Source: Sphacelaria rigidula
Lineage: Eukaryota; Phaeophyceae; Sphacelariales
Direction: 5' to 3'
DNA length: 26,285 nt
Assembly: GCA_964200075.2 (NCBI GenBank)
Contig: CAXNAA020000142.1
Coordinates: 1-26,285 of the forward strand
Position 1 is the stretch's first letter; every line of letters begins with the position of its first letter. Made by a program: the position numbers and the translations under genes. Below are positions 1-10,330 of the stretch, in pieces. The notes beneath the pieces were generated by a model, which saw only the letters and a list, made by a program, of their open reading frames with translations, was not told the origin of the DNA and made no database searches.

Positions 1-441
1 CAAATCATCAGTTCTCAATGAGTTCTGAACAGATGTGAGAAAGGTCACGCACAACGTGCACAGTTGATGAGCAGCTACGGCTCGATTTGCTGTCAAACAA
101 AGACTGTTGTGTGTAGATTAGCAAGGGCTAGCAGAGGGATGCCATGGTAGGGGTACACAAATATTTTCCGAGGTTCGAATTGTTAGGAGCCCTATATCTC
201 ATCCAAAACACGACTTATGAAAATATACGAGAGCACGCCAGGATTACTATTCCAATGTGCTGGGGATAATCCGAGTTACTCTGCAAACGGGGATGCCCTT
301 ACCCATGTTCTTGTGCGTCTAGAATTGTTAGCAGCCTCTGAATCAGACAAAATTTCGCGAAAAAAGTGCACCCTTACCGTGGCATTGCTCAGCAGTGAAA
401 CTAATGCGCGTGAGTGGTGGGTGTCTGTGCGTATTTTTTCT

Positions 442-740
442 GAGAGCGCCACTTGTACAAACCCGCCCGCGCCAACGGTGGAAAGGAGGATCCACCATGA
501 CCTGTTATTATTACCGACGCTGCGTCGTTGTTTGAAATCTGGAACCCACGCAGCAGATTTGAAAGACAAGCAGTTTTGAGCGCCTCTACTGTTCATGACC
601 ACTCACCCCACTTCCGTGCTTACCGGAACACCGCATGCAGCACTACAACTGTTCTGGCACTCTCCAGCGCACATCACAACAGCGTATTCGTCGTGGAGTG
701 TTCAAATGCACAACAGCACAGCGACAGCTACAGCATAGAA
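442..740. repeat. Direct duplication, copy 1
   Basis: This block recurs at 1164-1455 in the same orientation with roughly 90% identity by eye. Shared stretches include GAGAGCGCCACTTGTACAAA, GGTGGAAAGGAGGATCCAC and the run ending in CAGCATAGAA. A shorter shared piece, GCGTGAGTGGTGGGTGTCTG, lies just left of it at 408 and again at 983, so the duplicated unit was probably about 335 bp. No convincing protein is encoded: the open frames crossing it are short and not preserved between copies. Confidence 0.85.
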
Positions 741-1163
741 ATGTGTTGGGGGGGAAATGTGACGTGGCGGGCGTAGTTAGAAAGTTGGAGACACATTCTT
801 TTTTTTCGTCGGAAACACATTGATTGTCGAATGTCCTTTGAGAACGAATTGGTCGGAAAGACATTGATATCTGTGGAATCTGCTCACGTAATAATCGCAA
901 GGTTATGCGAAGACTGGAAGCTTTACTGTTTTTTGTTGCACGCACGCGCCGCCTATAAATTGTGGTATCGCTTAAACGATACGCGTGAGTGGTGGGTGTC
1001 TGAGCGTGTTTTTTCAGGGCTGGGTGTGTAGGTGTTGTGCTCCCTTCTTGCATCTTGTCGGCAGCATTACACAGACCTTGGACCTGCTTGGACTAACGAC
1101 CACTTCCATACCTGTCGCATTTCTCAACTTGCGTGCAGATCTGGGTTCCAAGTGTTTGAATTT

Positions 1164-1455
1164 GAGAGCGCCACTTGTACAAACCCGTTCGCGCCAACGG
1201 TGGAAAGGAGGATCCACTCCGACCTGTTTACCGACGCTGCGTCGTTGTTTGAAATCTGGAGCCCACGCAGGAGATTTGAAAGACGAGCGGTTTTGCAGCA
1301 TCTCTACTGTCCATAACCGCTCACCCCACTTCTGTGCTTACCGGAACACCGCATGCAGCACTACAACTGTTCAGGCACTCTCCAGCGCACATCACACCGT
1401 ATTCGTCGTAGAGTGTTCAAATGCACAACAGCACAGCGACAACTACAGCATAGAA
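1164..1455. repeat. Direct duplication, copy 2
   Basis: This is the second copy of the 442-740 block. Between its left piece (983-1010) and the main block it carries about 150 bp (1011-1163) that copy 1 lacks. Either copy 2 gained an insertion or copy 1 lost this segment. Small indels separate the copies, for example a missing TATTAT in copy 2 after GACCTGTT. Confidence 0.85.
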
Positions 1456-2547
1456 GTGATGGGTGTGGGAAGCGCCTTGTTCGTTTAACTACATAATATT
1501 CTCAAAAAAATATTGCGGTATTGTCGTAGTAGTACAGCAGCAGCAGCTGGACATGGAAGCTGATGCATACTGTATAAAGTTTGTCTTCAGGTCCAAAACT
1601 AAAAAACACTGCAGAACTGCTGTTTTATCTTGTGTTCAGTGTAGTACCCTGTACTCCATATAATGGGGTTATGTTTTGAGCAGTTTTTCGAAAAGTTCTG
1701 CTTGTTTTTTGAAAAGTATTCCGAAAAAACGAGAGTGTTTTCTGTCACAGAAATCTAATGCCGAATCTGGAATAGGCTGACACAACAACCAGTTTGAAAA
1801 TTGGAAAACAGTTCGATTTTCTCAACTTCTTCCACACAATCTAAAACACTCTCGAGACCTGAGGAAGGGTGGCTTCCTCGCCCCCCCGCCAGGTATTAAA
1901 GAACAACGACAGGACATCACGGTGTGCGGCATTGATTGTCCTGAGGAATGGGGGGTATAGTCGAGCCATAACAACCACATGACAGTGAGACAAATTTCGC
2001 AATCATTACGCCGCACATGTGATGAGCAGTAGACCTGTCGCTCCAGATATCCATCAGGAGATTGCCGCGAGCTATTTATAAGCCAGTGAGGAGATTCGCG
2101 CTTCGCTCGCACGGTTTCGTGTTTTGCCCCCATTGATTCAATACGTCAGTTTCACATTGATGTGTGGGGGCGTGCACAGAATCATGACCGTTCATCACCG
2201 AGTCTGGTGTCCCTTTGCCGGCGCACAACAGCGAATCAATCTGTCAAAGGAGTTCATCTCATGTCGATGTCTCCTTGACATAGAATCGGTCGCGTCGATG
2301 GCAGTGAAGCACTTGCACCAACCGTCCGTCGCAGCTGACGACAGAAGTACCGGTCAGATGACCAAGTCACATTCTCTGCACTGTGTACATCAACCCTTAT
2401 TTGTTACACGAACTCATTGCATATTATCACGAAAAATGGCGATGGTGGTTGAGTGCAACAGCCTCTTTCGGCCGCTCACGAAGTCGCAACACACTCGTTC
2501 ACCGTGGGTGGCTGGCTCTATTTACTACAAGTGAACGAATGAATATA
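1456..2547. other. Intergenic, no gene recognised
   Basis: I find no convincing coding region, RNA gene or element here. The stretch 1515-1665 is rich in short CAG/CTG and GTAC words such as GTAGTACAGCAGCAGCAG, and a C-run lies at about 1880. The right part is the 3' flank of PPR gene 1, read on the minus strand. No canonical AATAAA is obvious just past its stop. Confidence 0.5.
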
Positions 2548-4704
2548 TCAATTAGTATCATCACGGGATGCGACCTCCGAAACTCGCATCCCCTGCAATG
2601 CGAATATTGCGGCGTTATAGGTGCGAACGTTTCGAGCAATGACGCCTGTTGTGTGCACTTCCTGGAAAACTTTCACAGCCTGCCGCCATTCACCACACGT
2701 TCCGCAAGCGTAAATGACCTCACTATAACATCCTACGTCTGGGACAACCACGCCGTCTTGCATCTCCCGCAAAAGAGACAATCCCAGCTGCCATTGACCG
2801 CTGTCTCCGCACGCCCTCACAACCGATTTGTAGCTTACAACATCTGGGGCGATCCCCTTGCTGCGCATTTCTCTCAGCAAAGACAAAGTTTGTTGCCACT
2901 GACCACCGACTGCACATGCCTTGATGACCAGGTTATAGCTCAGCTTGTCCGGTATTACACCTGCCCTCTGCATCTCCTCCCAGAGGGACAAGGCCTGCTC
3001 CCAAGCACCACCGTCCCCGCATGCATGGATCACTGAGCTGTAGCTCATAACATCCGGGGCGACACCTTGTCTCTGCATTTTTCTCAGAAGAGACAGGGCG
3101 TGCTCCCACTGACCCGTGTTCCCACATGCCTTGATGGCCGAGCGGTAGTTCACTTCGTTTGGGACTATGCCCTCGGCTTGCATCTCCCTCAACAACGACA
3201 AAGCGTACTCCCACTGAGAACATTTCCCGCATGCACCAATCGCGGAGCTATAAGTCACAACATCCGGTGCGATCCCTTCGCTTTGCATCTCCCTCAACAA
3301 AGACACGGCCTGCCTCCATTCGAGCCCGTCGCCGCAGGCCTTGATGGCCGTGTTATAGCTCACTAAATCTGGAGTTATGCTCTCTCTTTGCATCTCCCTT
3401 AACAAAGACACAGCCTGGTCCCACCTACCTCCGTCGCCGCACGCCTTGATGGCGGAATTGTAGGTCACGTCATTTGGGACGACACCTTCGGCGGACATCT
3501 CTCTCAATAATGACAACCCTTGTTCCCAGTCACCGCCGTTCCCACATGCCTTGATGGCCGAACTGTAACTCACCACATCCGGGGAGTTTCCCTTGGCTTT
3601 CATCTCTCTTAGTAGAGACACAGCCTGCCCCGATTGAGCACCTTCTCCGCACGCTTTGATAGCCGAGTTGTAGCTCAAAACGTCAGGGGCAACGGGCCCG
3701 CTTTGCATCTCCCTGAACAAAGACAAACCCTCTTCCCATTGACCATGGTCCCCGCAAGCTTTGATCGTTGAACTGTACGTCACTACACTCGGAGTGATAC
3801 CTGCACTCTGCAACTCCCGTAGAAGCGAACAGGCCTGTTTCCACTGACCACCGTCCCCGCACGCTTTTATGGTTGAGTTGTAGGTCACTGCATCCGGGGC
3901 GATACCCTCCCTTTGCATCTCCCTAAGAAGCGAACAAGCCTGTTCCCACTTGCCAGCGTCCCCGCACGCCTTGATGGCGGAGTTGTAGCTCACCTCGTTA
4001 GGCTCCACTCCCACGCTTCGCATCAACTTCAGCATCTTGACCGCTGCTTCCCATTTTCCGCACTTTCCGGCTACGGCTATGGCAGCGCTATAAAAATAGA
4101 CGTTTGCTATCTCATGCGCGTCTTCGCGTCCACGAACTTCCTCCAACAATTTCTTAACCTGATCCCAATTTCGACGCACTCCGGCGTGCTTCAGTCGACC
4201 CATATAGGACCACTGGGTCTTTCGAACGTCATCGTCAATGCGATGTCTCTGCTGCCCCCCACCCCCGGTTTGCCATCTTCGTCTGGCAACTCCTTCCCGG
4301 GCATTGTCACCGGAACAATGCAATCCGGAAGATTGTTCGTGCTGTTGCCCCCTTGCTCCGTCTCGATCGCCGAAATAGACAGAATTGGAACTCCCATGCT
4401 GTTGGTGCCCCTCAGTCCGCCTTTGACGACGGAAGTAGCACGCGTTGTAGCCCCGTCGATGCTTCCGCTGCTGCTGTTGCTGCTCCCTACCATGCCCTGG
4501 CGTACGGAAATTGTGTTCGGTGGAGTCACGGTCCGAAACCGCACTTGGACCATTAAAACAACGGGAACTGGATTCTCGGTCATGTTTTTGGCCCTTGACC
4601 CCATCTCGACTATAAAAAAGGTGAGGCTTGGAACCCTGGTGGGGCTGTTTCCCCATGTTACCAGGTCCAAGACGAGTAAACGAACGCATATTGGCGTCTC
4701 CTTC

Positions 4705-4744
<40 letters not shown>

Positions 4745-5121
4745 CCTCTACCGTTACGTCGGCCACGACTATAACCAAGTGAGGCAGATCCTCCACGATG
4801 GTCTGGGCCCCTACCGTGGTCTCTACGAGGCGAAGATGCAGCGGGGTCACCTCGCCGATGTTGGCAGCTGTCGTTGCTAGCCCGCGCCTTCGTCTCCTTC
4901 GCAGTGACGTCGCAGGAGATGCCATCAGCTAGCGATGATGAAAGCCGAGAGAGAATGGCCGTGTGGCATGCGCGTGACGCCGACGACCGCCGCGACAGGA
5001 GCTTGGAAGCGTGTGCGGCAGTGCTAGGACCATGGCAAGGTACCATCGATTCGCCTACAAAGTATCTCCAACCTGAGGAATAGTGCAACAAACGGATGAG
5101 AAGAGAAGGCGTGGAGATCAT
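2548..5121 (-). CDS. PPR protein 1 (about 14 repeats), probably organelle-targeted
   Basis: This is a single-exon pentatricopeptide-repeat protein of 857 residues. PPR proteins bind single-stranded RNA in mitochondria or plastids, one base per repeat, and act in RNA processing, stability or translation. The open frame extends upstream to a TTG at 5148, but the first ATG is at 5121 (MISTPSLLIRLL). A second in-frame ATG at 5046 (MVPCHGPS) opens an Arg/Ser-rich stretch resembling a mitochondrial leader. Residues about 60-310 are basic, low complexity and contain a run of 13 Gln. A helical cap (SYMGRLKHAG) precedes fourteen 35-residue repeats at residues about 341-830, typically ending in a proline followed by Asp or Asn. 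The protein closes with YNAAIFALQG. Position 5/35 pairs in order are SN, ND, NS, SD, ND, SN, ND, ND, SN, RD, SD, ND, KD, SR. No stop or frameshift was seen. There is no E/DYW, SMR or other added domain. It is a paralogue of the gene at 18764-21373. Confidence 0.93.
4705..4743. repeat. CAG/CAA repeat encoding polyglutamine in PPR protein 1
   Basis: Thirteen consecutive CTG/TTG triplets on the plus strand encode 13 Gln on the minus strand. The tract lies in the linker between the N-terminal leader and the PPR array. Interruption of CAG by CAA codons (3+5 CTG and 2+3 TTG) should slow expansion. A second run of five Gln lies further along the same linker. Confidence 0.95.
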
Positions 5122-5419
5122 GAAGTTGTGGACGCTCAAAACAGTCAAGATATATCATTCTGGGCACCACGGTACGATCCCGGCACTACACGTTGAATTT
5201 GAAAACGGATCGAACCTTTCGGTACTGAACACGTTTACAGTCTACAGGGGCGAATTTCGAATGCCTCTTTACACTACCGTTATGGCTGATATATCCTTTT
5301 TTTCGCCTAATGCTTTCGCTAATACGCGGGTTGTCAGGCCTGCGCACGCGTGGAAGGTCGGCAACTGACGCACGGATATTCCTTTCGTTTTTCTCTCGTA
5401 TATGTGCACCAGTCGCTGC
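5122..5419. other. Upstream flank of PPR gene 1, no gene seen
   Basis: This is the 5' flank of the minus-strand PPR gene. It holds short AT-rich patches (TATATC near 5150 and TGATATATCC near 5287) but no clear TATA element or start-proximal motif. No protein is supported. Confidence 0.4.
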
Positions 5420-5489
5420 GCCCCGGTGGTGTAATGGTACGACTGTCACCATTAGGGTGAAGAGAACGAGGGTTCGATTCCCGACGTGT
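5420..5489 (+). other. tRNA-like pol III promoter (degenerate tRNA or SINE head)
   Basis: TGGTGTAATGGTA at 5427-5439 matches an internal A box and GGTTCGATTCC at 5471-5481 is a perfect B box, at tRNA-like spacing. The sequence opens with GCCCCGG, like many tRNAs. It is not a functional tRNA as read: the acceptor ends do not pair, the T stem has only three solid pairs (GGG/CCC), and the anticodon arm (TCACC/GGTGA) leaves a five-base loop. It is therefore either a tRNA pseudogene or the promoter head of a SINE. I could not define a SINE body downstream. Confidence 0.6.
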
Positions 5490-7980
5490 TAACTTGTTTT
5501 CTTCGTAGTTTGTGATTGTCACCGTGGAAAGCGTGAGAACGTGAGTAAACAGAGTAGTCGACTGAGTATCTTTGACATGAGTTGACGCGGTGCGGGAGTG
5601 CTGATAGTCATGACCCAATCCGCGAGACCAAAATGCAAGGCGTGTACCGGGGAGAAAAGTATTGATCCCTTGAGACCACAGACTCGTCTCGAGGAAGGGG
5701 AGGGGTTCAAAGTGCGACAAATAAATGATAAGAAAAATAGTACACTGCACGTCAGGACATGCAAGTAAGTAGCCGTTCGCGGATCAGTTACATATAAGCC
5801 ATAACCTTCCTGTACCATGGGTCTCTGCGAATAATGAGACTTGTGACCTGAGAATCTGAGGGGACACACTCGAAAGGGTCAAATGCGATGTTTGCAGGAG
5901 TTGGGCGACCGGTGGAATTCCGCGCTCCCAAGCGAACTGGCATATCTGCACGGGAAAGATGTGAAGGTTGGTGGTGTTCCAACCCCACTTTTCTCCATGT
6001 GAAGGAGTAGTAGTGACGGGGTAAGAGAGGGCGACGGCAATCACAGAAGGTCAGCCATCGGCGCATCAAGCGACCGACATACTCGCTCCACAAGCAGGCA
6101 GACCGTTGTTTTCCGTATAGGTGTTGCCAAAGTTGGCACTGAAAAAAGTGAGGTGGCCGATTGACGGAAAATCACCCACCAATTGAGTGAGAAATGGCAC
6201 ATCTCTCACCTCCCTCTCTCAGGCCCTCGAATATGCCCCTGAACAAGGGAGTTTTACACATTACCGAAAACTTTACGACCCCCTCTGCGGCAGCTGCAGG
6301 AGAGACCTCGCGCAACATGAAGAATTCCCAGGTGACAGACCTTTTTCTACATTCTTCCTACGGGATGGGGGGTGATCTCCAGGCAATATCGAAAACTCCA
6401 CAACCCCACTGACTTCCTTTTCATCGGATCCGTTCGACTTTTCTGACTCGCGGTCAACTCTCCCCAATATCTCAGAACCAGTGTGCACTTTGGCTTCGGT
6501 CCAATGATGCACCCTAAAGGCGCGGATCAGCATCATAGTCGGATATCTGACTACTTTTGACAGCTCAACTGCACACAGTCAGAGAGCATCCCAAGTATAG
6601 TTATTTAACCTCACGTCCAGAGCAGATGGACTACGGCTGCCTGTTATGAACGTGACTCAAGAATTTCTTTTATTCGAGTGACACAGCACGCTTATATACA
6701 CAACAGGTGGATGGTGACCATTTGTAGAACAAATGTGTCCAGGAGAGCCTCCGACCAGTCACCAGCCAACTCGAGTGCATGTACATTTCTGCTGAGCCAT
6801 TTTCTCGGCCTGCATGCCTTCATTCTTCGCGAGGGATGCACGCTGGTGATCACTACTGCTGCGACAGCAAAAACAAAACACCGTCTGTCCATGCTTACCC
6901 AGCCTTGGTACGTTTGGGGCAATGCTGCCACACCTCGAGCACGTTTACTTTTGCGTTGCATGTACATCGTCTCGACGGTACAGTACTCTACAGTACTGTA
7001 CTGCTGCTGTACCCTACATGCAGTGTTCATCAGCGCTTGAAATACAGCAGTGCAAACGATCAGTGTGTTTTCGCTCACCATTGCACAAAGCCTACGCTGT
7101 CCATCTCTGCCAGTGCTTCAAAATAAAACAGTGTGCAGCTATCTTGATAGCACAAGTGGGGCGGGCAAACAGGTCGCGAATATTATACAATTGAAGAGAG
7201 TACCCCCCCTGAGTGTGTTCGTACAGCCCAGTAATCGAAACAGTTCGGGGAAAATAGAGCTCAAGCGCGAGGTAGTCATCAACCCATCTAAACGAACAGA
7301 ATAAAGACTGAGCGACCATCGAAACCATCGAAATCGTCACACTCTTCCCTACGAGTCTGCTGCTCGACCATGAAAGTTCCTGGGAAAACGCACGGTTGAT
7401 CTGGGAAGCGTCGTCCGCTCATCCGGGAACCCGCCCCCATGGTGATTCCTGAACTGCCGGCGGGCAGCTCTTCCAAGCGGAATCTCACAGTCAACGGGTT
7501 AGGCGTACATTAAAAAAAGAGTCGTCGCGCAATTTTTGAGACACAGGTTACCCCTTGAATGAAGGGAAATCCTGAGCGGTGGCGATATGGCAAAGGTGAG
7601 CTTGTTACTATGATTTGATGCAACCTTGGCCACATAGCTCGAACGCCAGTGCCAGTCTCACGGAATGTATCATATGCTAGTGACCGGCCCTACTACACAG
7701 GTTATTACGGTCACGCAATTTGAGTGTTTGCTGGCTGTGCTGGCTGTGTACTGTGCCGCAAAACAGCGACAACGGGCGCGACCAGCGCAGTCCGTGCTTG
7801 TATAAGTTGCTTCTTTATATCGACCACCATGTTCTCATCGAGCTCCTCTCCACAATCCTCGCTAAATAGAGAGGCTGAAACGTGGGCTTTTCGGCCGTAA
7901 AGACGCGTGTTGGGAACTCTCAGCTGGGCTGTAGGTGGTTGAAAAAAAATGTGACATATTCTTTCACACATAAAACAGCT
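5490..7980. other. Intergenic, no gene recognised
   Basis: I see no supported gene in this stretch. Open frames are short, overlap on both strands and lack recognisable protein character. It contains a perfect 10-bp inverted repeat at 6978-7001 (GTACAGTACT and its complement, 4-base spacer) and similar CAG/GTAC words up to about 7055. CGAAAACT-centred words near 6265 and 6390 repeat weakly. Confidence 0.45.
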
Positions 7981-8002
7981 AATGACCTAGCTCGTCAGCC
8001 GG

Positions 8003-8188
8003 CTGTAGCTTTTGGTTGAACATATACGGATGAGCTAAGCCCGATAGGTGACCCAGGGCGATCATGCAAGGATGAGCTGCGTCGCGCAGCTCACCTAGGG
8101 TAATCATACGTAACTCATGTAGCTCTCACAGCTTGGTCGGGAGCTACGCTCAAAAACGTTAGCTCGAGCTAGAGGGAGCTGACCTTTT
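8003..8188. repeat. AGCTC-rich 42-bp tandem repeat block, copy 1
   Basis: Two units start at 8045 (TAGGTGACCCAGGG) and 8087 (CAGCTCACCTAGGG), exactly 42 bp apart. Each continues into AATCATRC-like sequence. The block ends with TAGAGGGAGCTGACC. The same family, with the same orientation and the same closing motif, is found at 10528-10751. Confidence 0.75.
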
Positions 8189-8275
8189 CTACGTGTGCAA
8201 CAGTGTTCACCCTTCGAGCCCCGTCTCCTTTCGGTACAATACGTCGGCCGGGAGTCCTGCAGGATACTTGCAAGC

Positions 8276-8578
8276 TTGTGTGTGTTGTGTGTGTGTATGT
8301 ATGTGTTGTCGTCCCATTTATTCTGGACGCCAGTCTACACCTTTCGGTATATATGGGCGCACCAGCCGAGGTCACACAGGAGGAAGGTCAACACTCGAGT
8401 TTTTTCTTTCTTGTTGGTCTTTAATACCCCACCTTTCTCCTGCGGTGCTCGCCTCTATTTTTGATCGCGAGAGCGGTTCAGCACTCTCTTTCCCTCATCG
8501 ACCGTTAAGTCGGATGTTGTGTGCCCACGACATAATCGCTCTCCACTGTCTGTTGGGCGCTTGTACTGTAAAAAAATA
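8276..8578 (-). mobile_element. SINE-like element lacking its tRNA-like head
   Basis: Read on the minus strand, the body runs from about 8578 to 8311 and ends in a CA-rich tail (TG-rich on plus, 8276-8310). It matches the body of the element at 9942-10330 at roughly 75-80% identity by eye, including TTCTGGACGC, CTACACCTTTCGGTATAT, TGCGGTGCTCGCC and TTTTTGATCGCGAGAG. Homology stops at an A-run just where the other copy enters its tRNA-like head. A head-less 5' end is what incomplete reverse transcription would leave. No target-site duplication was found. Confidence 0.7.
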
Positions 8579-8937
8579 TGTAACAACGTGCAGTAAATAC
8601 TAAAGTTGTGAACTGGCGGCCAGTTTAACTGACCAGTCACAGTTAACTGGTACAACTGGTTAACTGATCGATTTTGTAACCAGTTGAACCAGTTATTTCA
8701 CCCTACATATGTGTCATACTCCAAATTGTTCCGTGTCTTATACGTGTCGTACTCAAGTCAATAGTTCTGAAGTATTGTCGTACTACAATGACGGTGGGGA
8801 CGCTGTTACAGAGGATAGTACAGGACCACACAGCACACACACCTAGACGTGAACGCGAATATCGCAGACAGTATGTTTTGATATTAAAAAAAAATGGAAA
8901 TTAGGCACGAACAGTGGTTGATTGAGGGGATCTGAAA

Positions 8938-9331
8938 TGTTTTTTGGGTTAAGAAAATGTGTTCAAAAGTTGCAGCTCGTGCTTGAACCATGCCGCCGAA
9001 CGGCTGCAAAACAAGTAGCCGGCCCACAAATGGCCGTTTTTGTCGGCCCACAAATGGACGTTTTTAGCCCCTTTTCGAGGGGAAAAAACGTGTCAATTTT
9101 TTTTCTTAATTTTTCTTCGATCGCGTGGGACTTCCTGGCTGCAAGCCCCGGTGAAGGTGGGGGCGATTAAAAACAAACGTTTTGTTTTTTGTTTTTTCCG
9201 ACACCTTTCTTCCCCTCGGAAAGGGGCCAAAAACGGCCATTTTGGAGCTGACTACTTTTTTCGCAGCTGTTCGGCGCCATCGTCCAAGCACGAGCTGCAA
9301 ATTTGACACATTTTTTCGACCCAAAAAACAC
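8938..9331. repeat. Long imperfect inverted repeat inside the hAT-like element
   Basis: The left arm (about 8938-9112) and right arm (about 9186-9331) are reverse complements, sharing TTTTTTGGGT, AAAATGTGT, GCAGCTCGTGCTTG, GCCGAACRGCTGC, AATGGCCGTTTTTG and CGAGGGGAA. The spacer is about 73 bp. The left arm is longer because a roughly 23-bp unit (CGGCCCACAAATGGMCG) is duplicated in it at about 9019 and 9042. A transcript would fold into a hairpin with a stem of about 150 bp. Confidence 0.85.
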
Positions 9332-9422
9332 CGCAGAGTTCATTAAAAAAAAAAACCGATCGGACATCGTTAAGGGCTCGCACAAATTTAGGTACCTTTA
9401 TTTATGGGGCAGAGGAAGTATA

Positions 9423-9442
9423 CATATATATATATATATATT
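9423..9442. repeat. TA dinucleotide microsatellite
   Basis: This is an uninterrupted run of alternating A and T (about nine TA units) inside the hAT-like element. Confidence 0.95.
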
Positions 9443-9687
9443 TGTGCACCGATTACGTGCTCGAATTGCTGGCGCTGGGCGGCTAGAATTTACCGCGACT
9501 TTGAAGAGATGTGAAGCCTTATGGCGTAATTTTCCTGCCTCCGGCGGGGCCCCCTCACCAGCCTAGGGGGGGCGTTTACGCGCCTCCGCCGCCAGTTTTC
9601 CAGTTTTGACTGATGACTGTAACTAGATATAATGTTTTGCAACCAGTTAACTGGTTAGCCAAACCAGTTCACAACTCTAGTGAATAC

Positions 9688-9939
9688 ACAGTACTACCTG
9701 TACGCCCTGCATACAGTATGCAGTAAAATGCAGATGTCAGTCTGCGTACATTGACACAGCTGTATCAAATCGTTTTGGAGTACGTGCACTGCACACAGTA
9801 CAGCACTGTCTGCCCTATCTGCATACAGTAGTACAGCGATCTGTGGGCAATAATACTAGCACCGTGATGCGTGCGGCGGTGCAAAGGAGATGGTGAGCGA
9901 TCGTATTTCCACAACCACAAGTCAGAGGCCATGGTTTGC

Positions 9940-9941
<2 letters not shown>
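9688..9941. other. CAGTAC/CATAC palindrome-rich spacer
   Basis: This spacer lies between the hAT-like element and the full SINE-like copy. It is full of short self-complementary words (CATACAGTATGCAGT, CAGTACAGCACTGTC, CATACAGTAGTACAG). Similar vocabulary recurs near 1515-1660, 6970-7060 and 14940-14995. It has no coding potential. Confidence 0.45.

Positions 9942-9987
<46 letters not shown>
9942..9987. repeat. TG/CA microsatellite, tail of the SINE-like element
   Basis: This is an uninterrupted TG run of about 23 units on the plus strand. It sits exactly at the 3' end of the minus-strand SINE-like element. The related copy has an interrupted TG run in the same place (8278-8310), which supports it as part of the element. 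Confidence 0.93.
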
Positions 9988-9988
<1 letters not shown>

Positions 9989-10330
9989 GTCATCCCACCT
10001 ATTCTGGACGCTGTTCTACACCTTTCGGTATATGTGAGCGCACCGGCCGGGGTCACCCAGGAGGGAGGCCAACACAGGAGCTCATTTTTCTTTTTTTAGT
10101 CCTCCACCTTCCTTCTGCGGTGCTCGCCTTATTTATTTTTTATCGCGAGAGGGGTTCAGCAGCACCTTTTCCTCGTCGACCGTCAAGTCGAATTTTGTGT
10201 ACCCACGAGATAGTCGCTCTTCAGTGTTGGGCATAGTGTGAGAAAAAAATCCCAGATCGCTCCGAGATTCGAACTCACGGCCCAACCATCAGAAGGTCTT
10301 GATGTTACCAACTGAGCTACCGGGGCGACC
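9942..10330 (-). mobile_element. SINE-like element with tRNA-derived head
   Basis: On the minus strand the element starts near 10330 with a tRNA-like head. An A box TAGCTCAGTTGGTA lies at 10319-10306 and a B box GAGTTCGAATCTC at 10276-10264. The acceptor-like ends TCGCCCC (10328-10322) and GGAGCGA (10263-10257) pair at six of seven positions. The head is followed by an A/T-rich junction, a body of about 250 bp shared with 8311-8578, and a long CA tail (TG on plus, 9942-9987). Head, body and simple-repeat tail are the parts of a tRNA-derived SINE, which a LINE reverse transcriptase would copy. The D stem does not pair, so this is not a working tRNA gene. Confidence 0.75.

Larger units (their letters stand above)
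8601..9679. mobile_element. Non-autonomous hAT-like DNA transposon with internal hairpin
   Basis: The ends are inverted: TAAAGTTGTGAACTGG at 8601 and the complement of TAGAGTTGTGAACTGG ending at 9679 (15 of 16 match). Both fit the hAT terminal consensus YARNG. Eight-base flanks GTAAATAC (8593-8600) and GTGAATAC (9680-9687) match at seven of eight positions, as expected for a slightly decayed hAT target duplication. Both subterminal regions are dense in AACTGGT/ACCAGTT palindromic words. The interior has a long imperfect inverted repeat and a TA microsatellite. No transposase is encoded, so mobilisation would need another element. Confidence 0.72.

Noticed and set aside
3913-4782. A 289-codon open frame on the plus strand
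   Set aside because: It lies wholly antisense to PPR gene 1 and its Leu runs are the complement of the polyglutamine codons. It is a shadow frame.
5122-5148. Extending PPR protein 1 to the upstream end of its open frame
   Set aside because: The codon at 5148 is TTG, not ATG. The first ATG is at 5121. The same reasoning moved the start of PPR gene 2 from 18680 to 18764.
8193-8603. Overlapping plus-strand frames of 70-136 codons across the SINE-like copy
   Set aside because: Several frames are open together, they read through a TG repeat, and they are not preserved in the sister copy at 9942-10330.
8601-9687. Mutator-type element with a 9-bp target duplication
   Set aside because: AGTAAATAC/AGTGAATAC could be read as a 9-bp duplication, but the A can be assigned to the terminus. 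The resulting TARAG ends and 8-bp flanks fit hAT better.
10257-10328. An intact tRNA gene on the minus strand
   Set aside because: A and B boxes and most of an acceptor stem are present, but the D stem does not pair and extra bases precede it. The head is continuous with a repeated body and a CA tail, so it is better read as a SINE head.
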